IMG/VR virus record: IMGVR_UViG_3300042301_004520
Span: 1-20,255 of that record
DNA length: 20,255 nt
Reading direction: 5' to 3' (one strand)
Source of the DNA: a virus
This document shows, piece after piece, positions 10,571 to 18,557 of this stretch (positions within the stretch are counted from its first letter, which is position 1; each line of letters begins with the position of its first letter). The position numbers and the translations under genes were made by a program. The notes beneath the pieces were generated by a model that did no database searches, was not told the DNA's origin, and saw only the letters and a list, made by a program, of their open reading frames with translations.

Positions 10571-11803
10571 TTATGCGGAGTGGATGTGTAGGTCGCCCCA
10601 GCCTCGAGGTCCGTAGCCGGTCCCGATGCCGAGGGTGAGAAGTCCAGCGGGTGAGTTTTGGCCGCTCATGTCAGTCCACCATGAAGAGCCACCATCCATC
10701 GCGGGTGCCTGCATGAAAGTCCGACCAGAAGTCTCTGAACAGATGAAATGGTGATAGTGGCCGGTGATGAGGATGTCGGCGTCGGCGATTGGCTGGCGTC
10801 CCATAACCTGGCCTTTCCACCAGTTCTCAAGTTTGGCGGCTGGATGACCGGAGGCGCCGGCTTTGTGGCCGTGGGCGAAGGCGACTGGGATTCCAGCGAT
10901 GTTGAGGACCAGGTTGTTTCCTGAGGCGAGGACGGTGGTGCAGCTGCCGTAGCGTTCCTCATTCGCCTGGAGGATTTCGGCAACCTGCTCCACGACAGCC
11001 AAATCGTCGTTGTCGGTGGTGCGAGTGAAAGATTTTCCGTTCAAACGGTTTTCGCCATGGTTGCCAGGAACAGCAGCTAGGACGATCCGTGGGGCGAGGC
11101 CGAGGACGTTGTCGACGGCTCGGAGGATGAGCCGGCGGGCGAGGCGCATTTGTTCACGCCTGTCCAAGTCGACGTTGAAGGTTTGGCCGGGATAGTGGCC
11201 GGTGCATTGCTCGACCAGATCGCCGAGGCCGACGAGGTAGACAGTGTCGACTGGTCGTCCTGCTTTTTTGAGTTCTTTGATTCGGGCTGGCAGATAGTCG
11301 AGGGTGCGGCAGATTCTTTCCACGGTTTCGGGGGTGCCGCCATTTGGCTCCCCAGCCTTTCCGAGCTGCCAATCGGCTATGAGGACGACCAAGGCTCGGT
11401 CGGGCCTCTCAGGGCCTTTCAGGGGCTTCACAGGGCGCCTCTTCTCCACTAGGCGGCAGAGAGCGTCCACATCAGGTCGGTCATAGTCCAGTTCACGCGC
11501 GCGCAATGTCGCCCGGTAATAGCGAAGCCGCCGGCCGTCATGAGTGTCCCAGGCGCGTACTTGGACCGATCCTTCGACCACTTCAGTGGTGAGCGGATCC
11601 AATCCCCAGTCGGCGACGAGTTCAGACCACACCCCTGTTGTCGGGTCGGCCTCGAGGGGTGGGGTGGTGAGGGTTCCTTCTCGACCGTTCCATGCGACGC
11701 CTGGTTCCCAGCCTTGCGGATGGTTTCGTCGGGGCCGTGATCCTGCCGCTACTTCGTCAGCGAACGAGGCAGTTTCGTCGGTGTTTTCGGATTGAGTCGC
11801 CAC
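10571..11803 (-). CDS. Calcineurin-like metallophosphoesterase
   Basis: This 410-aa protein has the five metal-binding blocks in order: ADWQ (Asp144), VGLGDLVE (Asp195), PGNHGENR (Asn248-His249), AHGHK (His311/His313) and ITGHYHHF (His349/His351). The roughly 130-residue N-terminal part carries a basic/Trp region and an HTH-like WSELVADWGLDPLTTEVVEG, as in the winged-helix-plus-phosphatase proteins frequent in actinophages. Family members hydrolyse phosphodiesters of nucleotides or nucleic acids with two metal ions. The substrate here is unknown. The start GTG 11803 has GGGAG upstream and overlaps the preceding gene by 47 nt. Confidence 0.88.
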   Translation of the reverse strand: MATQSENTDETASFADEVAAGSRPRRNHPQGWEPGVAWNGREGTLTTPPLEADPTTGVWSELVADWGLDPLTTEVVEGSVQVRAWDTHDGRRLRYYRATLRARELDYDRPDVDALCRLVEKRRPVKPLKGPERPDRALVVLIADWQLGKAGEPNGGTPETVERICRTLDYLPARIKELKKAGRPVDTVYLVGLGDLVEQCTGHYPGQTFNVDLDRREQMRLARRLILRAVDNVLGLAPRIVLAAVPGNHGENRLNGKSFTRTTDNDDLAVVEQVAEILQANEERYGSCTTVLASGNNLVLNIAGIPVAFAHGHKAGASGHPAAKLENWWKGQVMGRQPIADADILITGHYHHFICSETSGRTFMQAPAMDGGSSWWTDMSGQNSPAGLLTLGIGTGYGPRGWGDLHIHSA

Positions 11804-11984
11804 GGATCTCCCATCCTCTCCGCTTCATTGCCCTAGAGATTGCCTCTGCGTTCCAGGACTGGTCGGCGAGGACTTCGTTGACTTCGCCACGGGTTTTTGT
11901 GTCCATGTTTTTCAGTAGAACACAGAGTCGACATTCGATTCCGGAGGTTCGGGTTTCTTCTCGGACGTCGTCGGCAAAGCTCAT
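11757..11984 (-). CDS. Small HTH DNA-binding protein with CRLC motif (75 aa)
   Basis: This 75-aa protein starts at ATG 11984 (ATGA overlap with the DUF2746-like gene). After GIECRLCVLLKNM it shows two helices and a recognition-type segment (NAEAISRAMKRRGWEI, then DSIRKHRRNC). This is a pattern shared by small actinophage proteins found beside terminase or nuclease genes. The CxxC plus the late Cys may bind zinc. It is probably a DNA-binding partner of the metallophosphoesterase, whose start codon it overlaps. A small-terminase-like role is possible, but no large terminase is in view. Confidence 0.65.
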   Translation of the reverse strand: MSFADDVREETRTSGIECRLCVLLKNMDTKTRGEVNEVLADQSWNAEAISRAMKRRGWEIRGDSIRKHRRNCLVR

Positions 11985-12226
11985 TTGCGCCACCATGGGG
12001 TTCGAGTTGTCATGCGGTGCAGGACGATGTGGTCGTCAAGCCGGTCGGAAACAGTTTCGACTCTCTCGGCGGTGGAGTCAACCTTCTTTTCGATGCGGTC
12101 GAGTTTCAGCGAGTTCTCGGAGTGTTCGTCGGTGTTGATTCGACGGGTTTTCCGTGACTGCCAAATGACTCCGGCGAAGGCTAAAAGTCCGGTGACGGAC
12201 GCGGCGATGATCGGTTCCCACTGCAT
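11981..12226 (-). CDS. DUF2746-like membrane-anchored coiled-coil protein
   Basis: This 81-aa protein has one N-terminal membrane segment (about 4-22, EPIIAASVTGLLAFAGVIW), a basic stop-transfer patch (QSRKTRRI), and a cytoplasmic coiled coil (about 38-68, NSLKLDRIEKKVDSTAERVE) ending in HRMTTRTPWWRK. The layout matches small actinophage proteins placed between endolysin and holin that are thought to take part in lysis. It begins 20 nt after the endolysin stop, with AGGGG upstream. Confidence 0.75.
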   Translation of the reverse strand: MQWEPIIAASVTGLLAFAGVIWQSRKTRRINTDEHSENSLKLDRIEKKVDSTAERVETVSDRLDDHIVLHRMTTRTPWWRK

Positions 12227-12246
12227 GACATGAACACCCCTGCCGG

Positions 12247-12996
12247 TTAGTTGCCGAGTCGGCGAAGGTCGTTGACTTTGAACCAGTCACACCAAGGGCC
12301 AGTCGAAGGCGCTGCCTGGAATGATCCGTAAAGTTCGCCATAGGCGGCGAGGGTGACACAGAGACGGCCGTCAGGGGCTTTCTCGGCGACAAGGTTGGAG
12401 CCGGCAATGCCAGGCTTCAGTTCCATCCAAGGACCGATGACACCACCAGGCGTTCCGGACCAGCAGGACACAACCTGTCCGCCTTCTGTGAGGGCGATGA
12501 ATTCGTCACGGCCGTCTGTGTTGATGAGGTGGAACATATCCCGGTCCTTTGCGTTGGTGGGAGTCGGTGTAGGAGCTGTCGAATATGGTGGCCTAGCAAT
12601 CTCAGCCATGCCACCACCATCGAACGGAAACCACAGGTCTTTCACTTTGGAGCCGCTGACATTGCCGTTTCGGGTCCATGCGCCGGTTTCGGTGAGGCCG
12701 ATGATCATGGCGACATGGTCATAGCCGCCAGGTGTGGATCCCCATTCGAAGGCGACGAGGTCGCCTGGTTGGGCTGTGCGGATGTCGTAGGAGTTGCGGC
12801 CTTGGCTTCGGTATTCGTCGAAGCAGGCGGATACCCATGCGAAATGTGTGGGGATGCCACATTCGGAGAGGGCCATGGATTGAAAGGCCATACACCAGGC
12901 CGTTCCTCGAGCCAACGGATACCAGGCCCACGTCTCGTCGCCACCATCACCAAGGCGCGCGCCTTCAAAGTCGAGAACCTGCTGAGCAGTCGTCAC
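12247..12996 (-). CDS. Endolysin, CHAP-type amidase/peptidase with C-terminal beta-propeller-like binding domain
   Basis: The N-terminal domain of this 249-aa protein, about 1-138, shows GTAWCMAFQS (Cys35), GDLVAFEWG and YDHVAMIIG (His94), and TRNGN (Asn110 region). This is the Cys-His-Asn triad of CHAP/NlpC-like peptidoglycan hydrolases. After a short Thr/Pro linker (about 139-148), residues 152-245 hold two repeats of the FIALTEGGQV...W...PGGVIGPW type, a tectonin/PLL-like lectin fold likely to bind wall sugars. It cleaves host peptidoglycan at lysis. GTG 12996 overlaps the acidic gene's TGA (GTGA). No signal peptide is present, so the holin must release it. Confidence 0.85.
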   Translation of the reverse strand: MTTAQQVLDFEGARLGDGGDETWAWYPLARGTAWCMAFQSMALSECGIPTHFAWVSACFDEYRSQGRNSYDIRTAQPGDLVAFEWGSTPGGYDHVAMIIGLTETGAWTRNGNVSGSKVKDLWFPFDGGGMAEIARPPYSTAPTPTPTNAKDRDMFHLINTDGRDEFIALTEGGQVVSCWSGTPGGVIGPWMELKPGIAGSNLVAEKAPDGRLCVTLAAYGELYGSFQAAPSTGPWCDWFKVNDLRRLGN

Positions 12997-13103
12997 TTCG
13001 ACTCCTCGGCTGGGTTGGGTTCGTCGGCTGGGGCTTCGAAGTAGGGGATGAGGCCGGCTTCGTCAGGGTTCGGGATGTTCTCGAGCTGCTCCTCGGGATT
13101 CAT
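12993..13103 (-). CDS. Acidic micro-protein (36 aa) between tail fibre and endolysin
   Basis: A 36-codon frame runs from ATG 13103 (TAATG overlap) to TGA 12993-12995 (GTGA overlap with the endolysin). The sequence opens MNPEEQLENIPNPDEAGLIP and is rich in Glu, Pro and Asn throughout. It is probably unstructured. The two stop/start couplings and its exact fit in the gap support it as a gene. It may simply carry ribosomes across to the endolysin, or be a short virion decoration. Its function is unknown. Confidence 0.7.
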   Translation of the reverse strand: MNPEEQLENIPNPDEAGLIPYFEAPADEPNPAEESK

Positions 13104-13750
13104 TAGACGGGCGCTCCGGACGGACCAATGTCGGTCATCGTGATTAGCGCCGGGGAGGCTGTGCCGTTTGAGTTCATGCGGCCAGTGCCACTTGATCGTT
13201 GCATTGTGAGGAAGAGGCCGTTGCTTGATGCCGTCGAAAGCGTTGTTGAAAACGAAAAAGCCAACGGTGTGTAGTTGTTCAGCGACGTCGAGACGACCTG
13301 AGCCATTAGAGACGTGCCAGTCAGACTGCCGTTTCGCAATCGAAAAGTGAACTGCGAAGCAGAGGCGACATCGTCATAGCAAGAAGTAGAGACGGTAAAG
13401 AGGTAGCGGCGGTTAGCAATAGAGCTAAAGCTTGCCGTACTGGTAACCGTGATCTCGGTAGTTCCAGAAGTCGTGACCACGCCTGCCGACTGCGTTACCG
13501 AAGCCATCCAGCCCCACGGAGCATTCCAGCCTGGGCCTTTACGCCAGGACGTGCCGTTGTAGGTGTAGAGGCCCTCGTTGGCGTCGTTGCTGCCAATGTA
13601 GGCGACCATGCCGTCTTCTGGGGCGGTGACACTGACGTCTCTGGACCCAGTTGATACAAACGACATGACCGACTGTTCCATGAGGTAGTTGTTGACGTCT
13701 GAGGCGGTGAGGACCGATGCTGCTGTGAAGTTTTTGAATCCGCTACCCAT
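13103..13750 (-). CDS. Small tail-tip / fibre protein
   Basis: This 215-aa protein starts with FKNFTAASVLTASDVNNYLM (residues 5-24) and a PEDGMVAYIGSNDANEGLYTYNGTSW segment. This is a signature opening of actinophage minor tail proteins downstream of the tape measure gene. The rest is beta-rich and Ser/Thr-rich (residues 85-215), typical of a fibre that meets the host surface. AGGAG is placed well before the ATG. It is followed by the acidic 36-aa gene and endolysin. Its base use is less GT-skewed than its neighbours. Confidence 0.8.
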   Translation of the reverse strand: MGSGFKNFTAASVLTASDVNNYLMEQSVMSFVSTGSRDVSVTAPEDGMVAYIGSNDANEGLYTYNGTSWRKGPGWNAPWGWMASVTQSAGVVTTSGTTEITVTSTASFSSIANRRYLFTVSTSCYDDVASASQFTFRLRNGSLTGTSLMAQVVSTSLNNYTPLAFSFSTTLSTASSNGLFLTMQRSSGTGRMNSNGTASPALITMTDIGPSGAPV

Positions 13751-13759
13751 GATGGTCTC

Positions 13760-15724
13760 CTAGTAGGCGAGTCTGTCTGTGTCGAGGACGCCGAGTGTTG
13801 CTGAGTCTAGAACGAATGGCGCGTTTTCTAATGTTGGCGAAGTAGTAAAGGTAACCACCCAGTTGTCTCGAGTGATGGAATGTTTGATTCCTTCGATGAT
13901 TAGAGTTTTGCTGATTTGGGCGCCGATGTCTTGTGGGGTGCGTTCCACTGTGATCCGGTCGCCGATGTCCAAAGTGACACAGGGGGATTGGTAGGCGACA
14001 GCTCGACGAGGGTTTACTGTGAGCTGGTCGATTCGCATTTGCGGATCTTTGTATTGCTGGAGTTTGTAGAGAGCAGTATTGGCGACGAAGTAGCCGTCGT
14101 CGGCGATGAAGTTGCCGATGTTCAAAGTTTTTTTGAAGTATTTGCCTTGGCTGGTGGTGTCCGAGGCGGTGAAGCTAGTGCCGTTGGGCTGAGTGACGAT
14201 GATTTCGTTGTAGATGTAGCGGTCGTCATAGGTGAGGGTGATATCGGAGTATTTGATTTCTCCGACGCCAGGATTGTCAGAGAAGGTTGCTTGAGAGGTG
14301 ACGAAGTTTCCGGACCCTTCGGCGTTGCGGTCGACGAATTTGATTTTGCCGTCGACTGACATGAAGAGGCGGCCTTGTTCAGCGGTTTCCACTTCTTTCA
14401 GGGCGTCGAGGAGTCCTTTGCCTGTGGTGTTGATTCCGAGGACTGTGGTGTCGCCTGTTCCGAGGTCGAATCCGTCGGACGGCCAACCGGTGAGACCGGC
14501 GAGTGTGGTGATTCGTTGGTCTGTGCGGGTTCCTTGTAGGTAGGTTCCGATTCCTGCTTGGTATTGGGCGAGAACGTCGGAGGCTGTGAGCTGGTAGTTG
14601 TTGTAATAGGCGAGGTGCTGGATTTCGCCTTTGTAATACAGAGTGAAGTTGTTGGCTGCGACGGTGCTTTTGGAGATTGGATATCCGATGGTGTCTTTGT
14701 CGTAGTAGTTGAAAGTGTCGTAGACATAACTTCCGGAAGCTGAGAAAGAAGTGGCGTCGACATATGTGGTCGGAGTGCTTGGTGCTGTGACGTTTGTGAG
14801 AACCACATAGTGTGGTTTTCCATCATTGACTTGAATGGTTGTTGTTGTTTGGTTGACGTTGAGAACTCCACCTCCTGTTTGAGTGAATGCTGCCTCAACA
14901 GTGCCAACTCCATTGGCATCAACGACCATTCCGAAATGGACTGAGTACGTCCCCCAGCCATGATTGAAAATGGCATATCGGCCAGGTGCCGTTTCGGTGC
15001 TTCGAATCCAAAGTCCGACGGAATAGGAGGTCGTCGCGTCTGACAAAGGATTTTTTATTTTAAGGAATTTGGTTCCATCTAGAGCGGAAGATTTGGCCGG
15101 ATCGTTCACAATCATTTCGTCGGAGGAAATGCAAAATGAAGGAGTGTCGGTTGTAGTTGCCCATTCTGCCGAAGTTGCCGACCAGCTGATGATCTCGAAG
15201 GCGTATTGGCTGCCGTTGAAGTCGGCGAGGGGATACCAGGCGGAAGGAATCGCGCCGAAAGAGATGGCGGTGGTAGTCCAATACGACCTCAGTTTGAATT
15301 CGTTGAGGACTTTAAAAGCGTCGCTGGCGGTAACTGTGACAGTGGCTTCGTTTGGGTAAGAATACGACTGGGGCCACTGGTCGATGAATCCGAAGAAGAT
15401 GGAGCGAATAGTGCCGCCGGCTGGGGTCACTCGGATTCGGATGGGGCGGAGTGGTGTCAGTTTCCCGTAGTAGGTGCCGGCTGTGTTTTCAGGGTCGAAG
15501 AGTCGGGTTCGGTTGTCGAGCAATACTTGGCAGGAACCGGCCGAATAGGTGTCGAGTTCGTTGGAGCGTCCCCTCGAGGTCGACAGCTCGCGAACGTATT
15601 GAGTCACATCGGTCCAGGTGATGGAGGCGAGTGTTGAGTTGATGGGGACGGTGCCGGAGCCGGCAGTGGTGGAGAAACCGATTTCGACGGTGACAACCAT
15701 TCCGTCTTCGAGGGTTGATGGCAT
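13760..15724 (-). CDS. Minor tail protein with internal LamG/concanavalin-like domain
   Basis: The N-terminal part of this 654-aa protein, about 1-145, is the baseplate or distal-tail-like region common to siphovirus minor tail proteins (VTQYVRELSTSRGRSNELDT, LFDPENTAGTYYGKL, IFFGFIDQWPQSY). A beta-rich LamG-like jelly-roll occupies about 160-390 (AWYPLADFNGS, SVGLWIRSTE, IFNHGW, HYVVLTNVTAP, GEIQHLAYYNNYQLTASDVL) and probably binds a cell-surface sugar. The C-terminal third resembles the tail-hub region (IKYSDITLTYDD, then LDIGDRITVERTPQDI). It is coupled by TAATG to the tape measure gene. It likely forms the host-recognising tip. Confidence 0.82.
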   Translation of the reverse strand: MPSTLEDGMVVTVEIGFSTTAGSGTVPINSTLASITWTDVTQYVRELSTSRGRSNELDTYSAGSCQVLLDNRTRLFDPENTAGTYYGKLTPLRPIRIRVTPAGGTIRSIFFGFIDQWPQSYSYPNEATVTVTASDAFKVLNEFKLRSYWTTTAISFGAIPSAWYPLADFNGSQYAFEIISWSATSAEWATTTDTPSFCISSDEMIVNDPAKSSALDGTKFLKIKNPLSDATTSYSVGLWIRSTETAPGRYAIFNHGWGTYSVHFGMVVDANGVGTVEAAFTQTGGGVLNVNQTTTTIQVNDGKPHYVVLTNVTAPSTPTTYVDATSFSASGSYVYDTFNYYDKDTIGYPISKSTVAANNFTLYYKGEIQHLAYYNNYQLTASDVLAQYQAGIGTYLQGTRTDQRITTLAGLTGWPSDGFDLGTGDTTVLGINTTGKGLLDALKEVETAEQGRLFMSVDGKIKFVDRNAEGSGNFVTSQATFSDNPGVGEIKYSDITLTYDDRYIYNEIIVTQPNGTSFTASDTTSQGKYFKKTLNIGNFIADDGYFVANTALYKLQQYKDPQMRIDQLTVNPRRAVAYQSPCVTLDIGDRITVERTPQDIGAQISKTLIIEGIKHSITRDNWVVTFTTSPTLENAPFVLDSATLGVLDTDRLAY

Positions 15725-18099
15725 TAGCTTCTCCAGCCTGGTCCGGAGCGGCGTTCGTAGGAGGAGATAGCTTCAACGATTGTTTGTCCGATGGCGGCTT
15801 TGTCGGCGGTGGGGGAGACGTTGACGTTGATGGTCACATTCCCTCCGCCACTGCCACCCATTCCTCCGCCAGCGTTGGAAAGAAGGGCCTTGTTAGTCGA
15901 GAAGGCGTCAATGATTCGACCGTAGCCGGAGGGGATAAACAGTTCTGGGCCTTTCTCGCCGACCATGTAAGGAGTGCCGGCATCGACAGGACCACCAGTA
16001 GCTCTTCCTGGGATTCTTACCCCAATGCCCACATTGGGGTTGAGTCCGAGGATTTCTTGGATAGTTCTTTTGATGCTGTCTAACTTCCTCTGTGCTTCGT
16101 ATGTTTCAGCATCAACAGTGACAACAGGTTTCGCCAGCGACATCAAATAAAATTGCGTACCAAGATCGGTAAGTCTCTTTCGCAGTGGACTGTCGGGGGC
16201 AAGTGTTTCGGCCAGTTCAAAGTACTTTCCGGCCGTAATGCCTGCCGATTCGGCTGTCGTAAGTGTTTTACCGTTCAATAATGCTGCGGCTGCGGCAGCA
16301 TCAACAGCCGCCTCTGCCTCATTTTGGTAAGCCTTGAGAAGATCCAGACCCTCTTGGGTGCGTTCATCCGCTGTCAAAGAACCGTCAGAAAGACTCTTGT
16401 TGTATTCCTGCAACGCTTTCCGACTGTTGATCTGGGATTCTTCCAAAGAAATGTTGGCGCCGAACAAATCGTTTGTCGCGCCATAAAGATCCTCGAGGGC
16501 CTTTGTTGCTTTGTCGGCTTCGCTTGCTTGTGCGCCAAACCCTGCACCAAGATCGTCGACAACTTGATTGGCGAACTGTTGCTCAGAAGTAGCTTCGCCG
16601 AGACTGACGCGCAATCCATCAAGATCACGAACAAGCCCTTCAAGACTGTCGCCTGAATAGCCAGCAGCTTGACCGGTCGATAGAAGTTCAAACTTCGCTC
16701 TTACGAGTTCAGCTGCTAGAGAGTTTCCGCCTTCTGCCAATTGGTCAAGAGTCGTCAGAAGAGTCCTGCCGCCATCATTAGACTCATTTGCGACTCTTAC
16801 CAACTCGTCAAGTTCTTCTGAAGAGCCTGTGACGGCTTCAGCAAGTTTTTGGAAGTTTGCTGTCGGAAGATCCTTGAATGACTGTTGTGTAGCGAAGTCT
16901 TGGGCGATAACTGACCGGATGTTCTCTTCGAGGCTTTTCGTGTTGTTTGAAATTGCTTCGGTGAATGATTCAACGCGAGCGTCATTCTTGGCAGATTCTT
17001 TAGCTGCTGCTGCTTGGTTGTCAGAAAAAACTTTGTAGACAGCAGCGCCTGCAATCATCACAGCAATTAGCGGTCCCATTGAAAGGGTCGCTGCACCAGC
17101 AGCAGTCGAAGTGGCTGCTGTCGTCGTATTTAAAGAGGCGATTGCGCCTTGAGTGCCTACTGCGGACAGCGCTGCTTTTTCTAGTGTCGCTGGCAACAAT
17201 TTTATAGCGGTAACGGCTGCTGTGACGCCGGAATAAATTTGTGGTCCTACCAGGGCGACGCCTGTTAGGGCGATGACTCCGGTTTGAACTGGTCCTGGTA
17301 GAGCCGAGAAGGCTTGGGCGACAGCTGAGACGACTTCTTGGATTTTGGTGTAGATGGGAAGAAACGATCTGCCTAGATCGGCGGAGGCGTTTTTGGTATT
17401 CGCTGAAGCGATGGCTGCTTGTCCCGAAGCAGTAGTTGCTTCACGTCCAAACTGTCCTTGGGCGAACGCTGATTTTTCCGTAATGAGTGCTAGGGCTGCT
17501 TGGCCTTTGGCGAGGGTTGACACGTTGGAAGCGTTATCGGCCAAGCCCATGGAGACGGCTTTTGCTGCGATGTCTGAAGCTTTGAGGGCGATGCCGAAAC
17601 GCTCCAGGGGGTCGAACTCGCCTCGAAGTGCAGCTCCTAAAGCGGTGACGGCTTCATCGGTGCTTCCGCCGAGTGTGGCGGCAAGGTCGGCGCCTGTTTG
17701 AGTGAGGAACACTGCCTGTTGAGCGGCCTCCCTAGAAGATAGTCCGAAGCCTTTGAGTGATGCTCCGAGCCGGCTGGTGAGTGTTCTGGCGGCTTCTTCG
17801 GAAAGGCCGGCTAGGTTGGCGGCTTCTTTTGCGAATTTGTTGATAGGTCCGGCAGCGTCTTCGAAGACAGCAGCTGTTCCTCCGACTGCCTGTTCAAGAT
17901 TGGCGGCGGCGTCGACCAGCTTTTGGGCGCCATAGAGAACAGCGCCTCCAAAGAGGGCGTTTCGGAGGATGTCGCCAGACTTCTTAGCGTTGTCGCCGAA
18001 TCCAGCGATTTTACTTTCCGCTTTTTGAAGTTCTCGGGCGAGTTGCGAGGAATCGCCGACAATGGCAACTCTGACTCCGCTTTTGTCACCAACAGCCAT
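15724..18099 (-). CDS. Tail tape measure protein
   Basis: This 791-aa protein follows the tail chaperones directly. The N-terminal region (about 10-260) is rich in Ala/Gly coiled-coil-like helices with the motif typical of these proteins (LFGGAVLYGAQKLVDAAANL, GAALRGEFDPLERFGI). Two long hydrophobic stretches (about 272-300 and 341-358, ending VMIAGAAVYKVF) may line the membrane during DNA entry. The C-terminal block GRATGGPVDAGTPYMVGEKG and PELFIPSGYGRI is the standard tape-measure ending. It sets tail length. No peptidoglycan-hydrolase domain is seen. The central part has different base use from the flanks. Confidence 0.92.
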   Translation of the reverse strand: MAVGDKSGVRVAIVGDSSQLARELQKAESKIAGFGDNAKKSGDILRNALFGGAVLYGAQKLVDAAANLEQAVGGTAAVFEDAAGPINKFAKEAANLAGLSEEAARTLTSRLGASLKGFGLSSREAAQQAVFLTQTGADLAATLGGSTDEAVTALGAALRGEFDPLERFGIALKASDIAAKAVSMGLADNASNVSTLAKGQAALALITEKSAFAQGQFGREATTASGQAAIASANTKNASADLGRSFLPIYTKIQEVVSAVAQAFSALPGPVQTGVIALTGVALVGPQIYSGVTAAVTAIKLLPATLEKAALSAVGTQGAIASLNTTTAATSTAAGAATLSMGPLIAVMIAGAAVYKVFSDNQAAAAKESAKNDARVESFTEAISNNTKSLEENIRSVIAQDFATQQSFKDLPTANFQKLAEAVTGSSEELDELVRVANESNDGGRTLLTTLDQLAEGGNSLAAELVRAKFELLSTGQAAGYSGDSLEGLVRDLDGLRVSLGEATSEQQFANQVVDDLGAGFGAQASEADKATKALEDLYGATNDLFGANISLEESQINSRKALQEYNKSLSDGSLTADERTQEGLDLLKAYQNEAEAAVDAAAAAALLNGKTLTTAESAGITAGKYFELAETLAPDSPLRKRLTDLGTQFYLMSLAKPVVTVDAETYEAQRKLDSIKRTIQEILGLNPNVGIGVRIPGRATGGPVDAGTPYMVGEKGPELFIPSGYGRIIDAFSTNKALLSNAGGGMGGSGGGNVTINVNVSPTADKAAIGQTIVEAISSYERRSGPGWRS

Positions 18100-18106
18100 C
18101 TGGGCC

Positions 18107-18543
18107 TCACTCGTCCCAACGCTTAGCGTCCGGACCGTATTCGGCGGATTCTCTGCGTCTTGTTTGAACTTCGAACATTGCGTCGAGGTAGTGGTCGGGT
18201 TCCTCTAAAAGTACGGACATGGAGATACCCGAGTCAATCGCCAGCGCTGCTATAGCGAGGGTGAAGAACTCGGGTCCGTAGGGGTTTCTTCTTCTTCTTC
18301 CGAAAGAATGTCAACCCCATCAACGGTTTCCATCCATTCGTCGAAGTCGGGAATGTCTGTGCTGATTCGTTTTTCTGCACACCATCCGAAGAACCACAGA
18401 TGTTCGGTGTAAATGCCGCCATCTGAGAACAGACTGGAGACTGGCATTTTGAACTGTCGTTCGAACTTGACGGCGTCGACCTTGCGGCCTGGTGCTTCGA
18501 CGAGGGTTCCGTCTTGGTGTGTGATTCGGTATTTTGCGAACAT
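18107..18543 (-). CDS. Tail assembly chaperone G-T fusion (net -1 programmed frameshift)
   Basis: The G frame (18250-18543) ends at TAG, but a second frame, one base back, stays open to TGA at 18107-18109. It encodes YGPEFFTLAIAALAIDSGIS, then SVLLEEPDHYLDAMFEVQ and ending YGPDAKRWDE. This is a standard T-type extension and otherwise has no start of its own. The switch must happen between an in-frame TGA of the second frame (about 18309) and the G stop, best near GAAACCCCT (plus 18280-18288). The sequence is not a textbook X-XXY-YYZ heptamer. The fusion would be about 145 aa and would help fold the tape measure protein with G. Confidence 0.8.
18250..18543 (-). CDS. Tail assembly chaperone (G protein)
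   Basis: This 97-aa protein, from MFAKYRITHQDGTLVEAPGR, has a middle section (KFERQFKMPVSSLFSDGG, then EHLWFFGWCAEKR) that matches G-type chaperones of siphoviruses. It ends in a glutamate run (EEEEETP) where the frameshift occurs. It helps the tape measure protein fold and keeps it soluble for tail assembly. It starts 14 nt after the HK97-gp10-like gene with AAAGGAAC upstream, and is the first of the pair G / G-T. Confidence 0.85.
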   Translation of the reverse strand: MFAKYRITHQDGTLVEAPGRKVDAVKFERQFKMPVSSLFSDGGIYTEHLWFFGWCAEKRISTDIPDFDEWMETVDGVDILSEEEEETPTDPSSSPSL

Positions 18544-18557
18544 GGCGGGCTGTTCCT

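Noticed and set aside
14811-14827. Small palindrome AACCACA-TAG-TGTGGTT in the minor tail gene
   Set aside because: Only seven base pairs with a tight three-base loop in coding sequence; expected a few times by chance in 20 kb.
16019-16040. Eight-base inverted repeat in the tape measure gene
   Set aside because: Too short to support a claim and inside conserved coding sequence.
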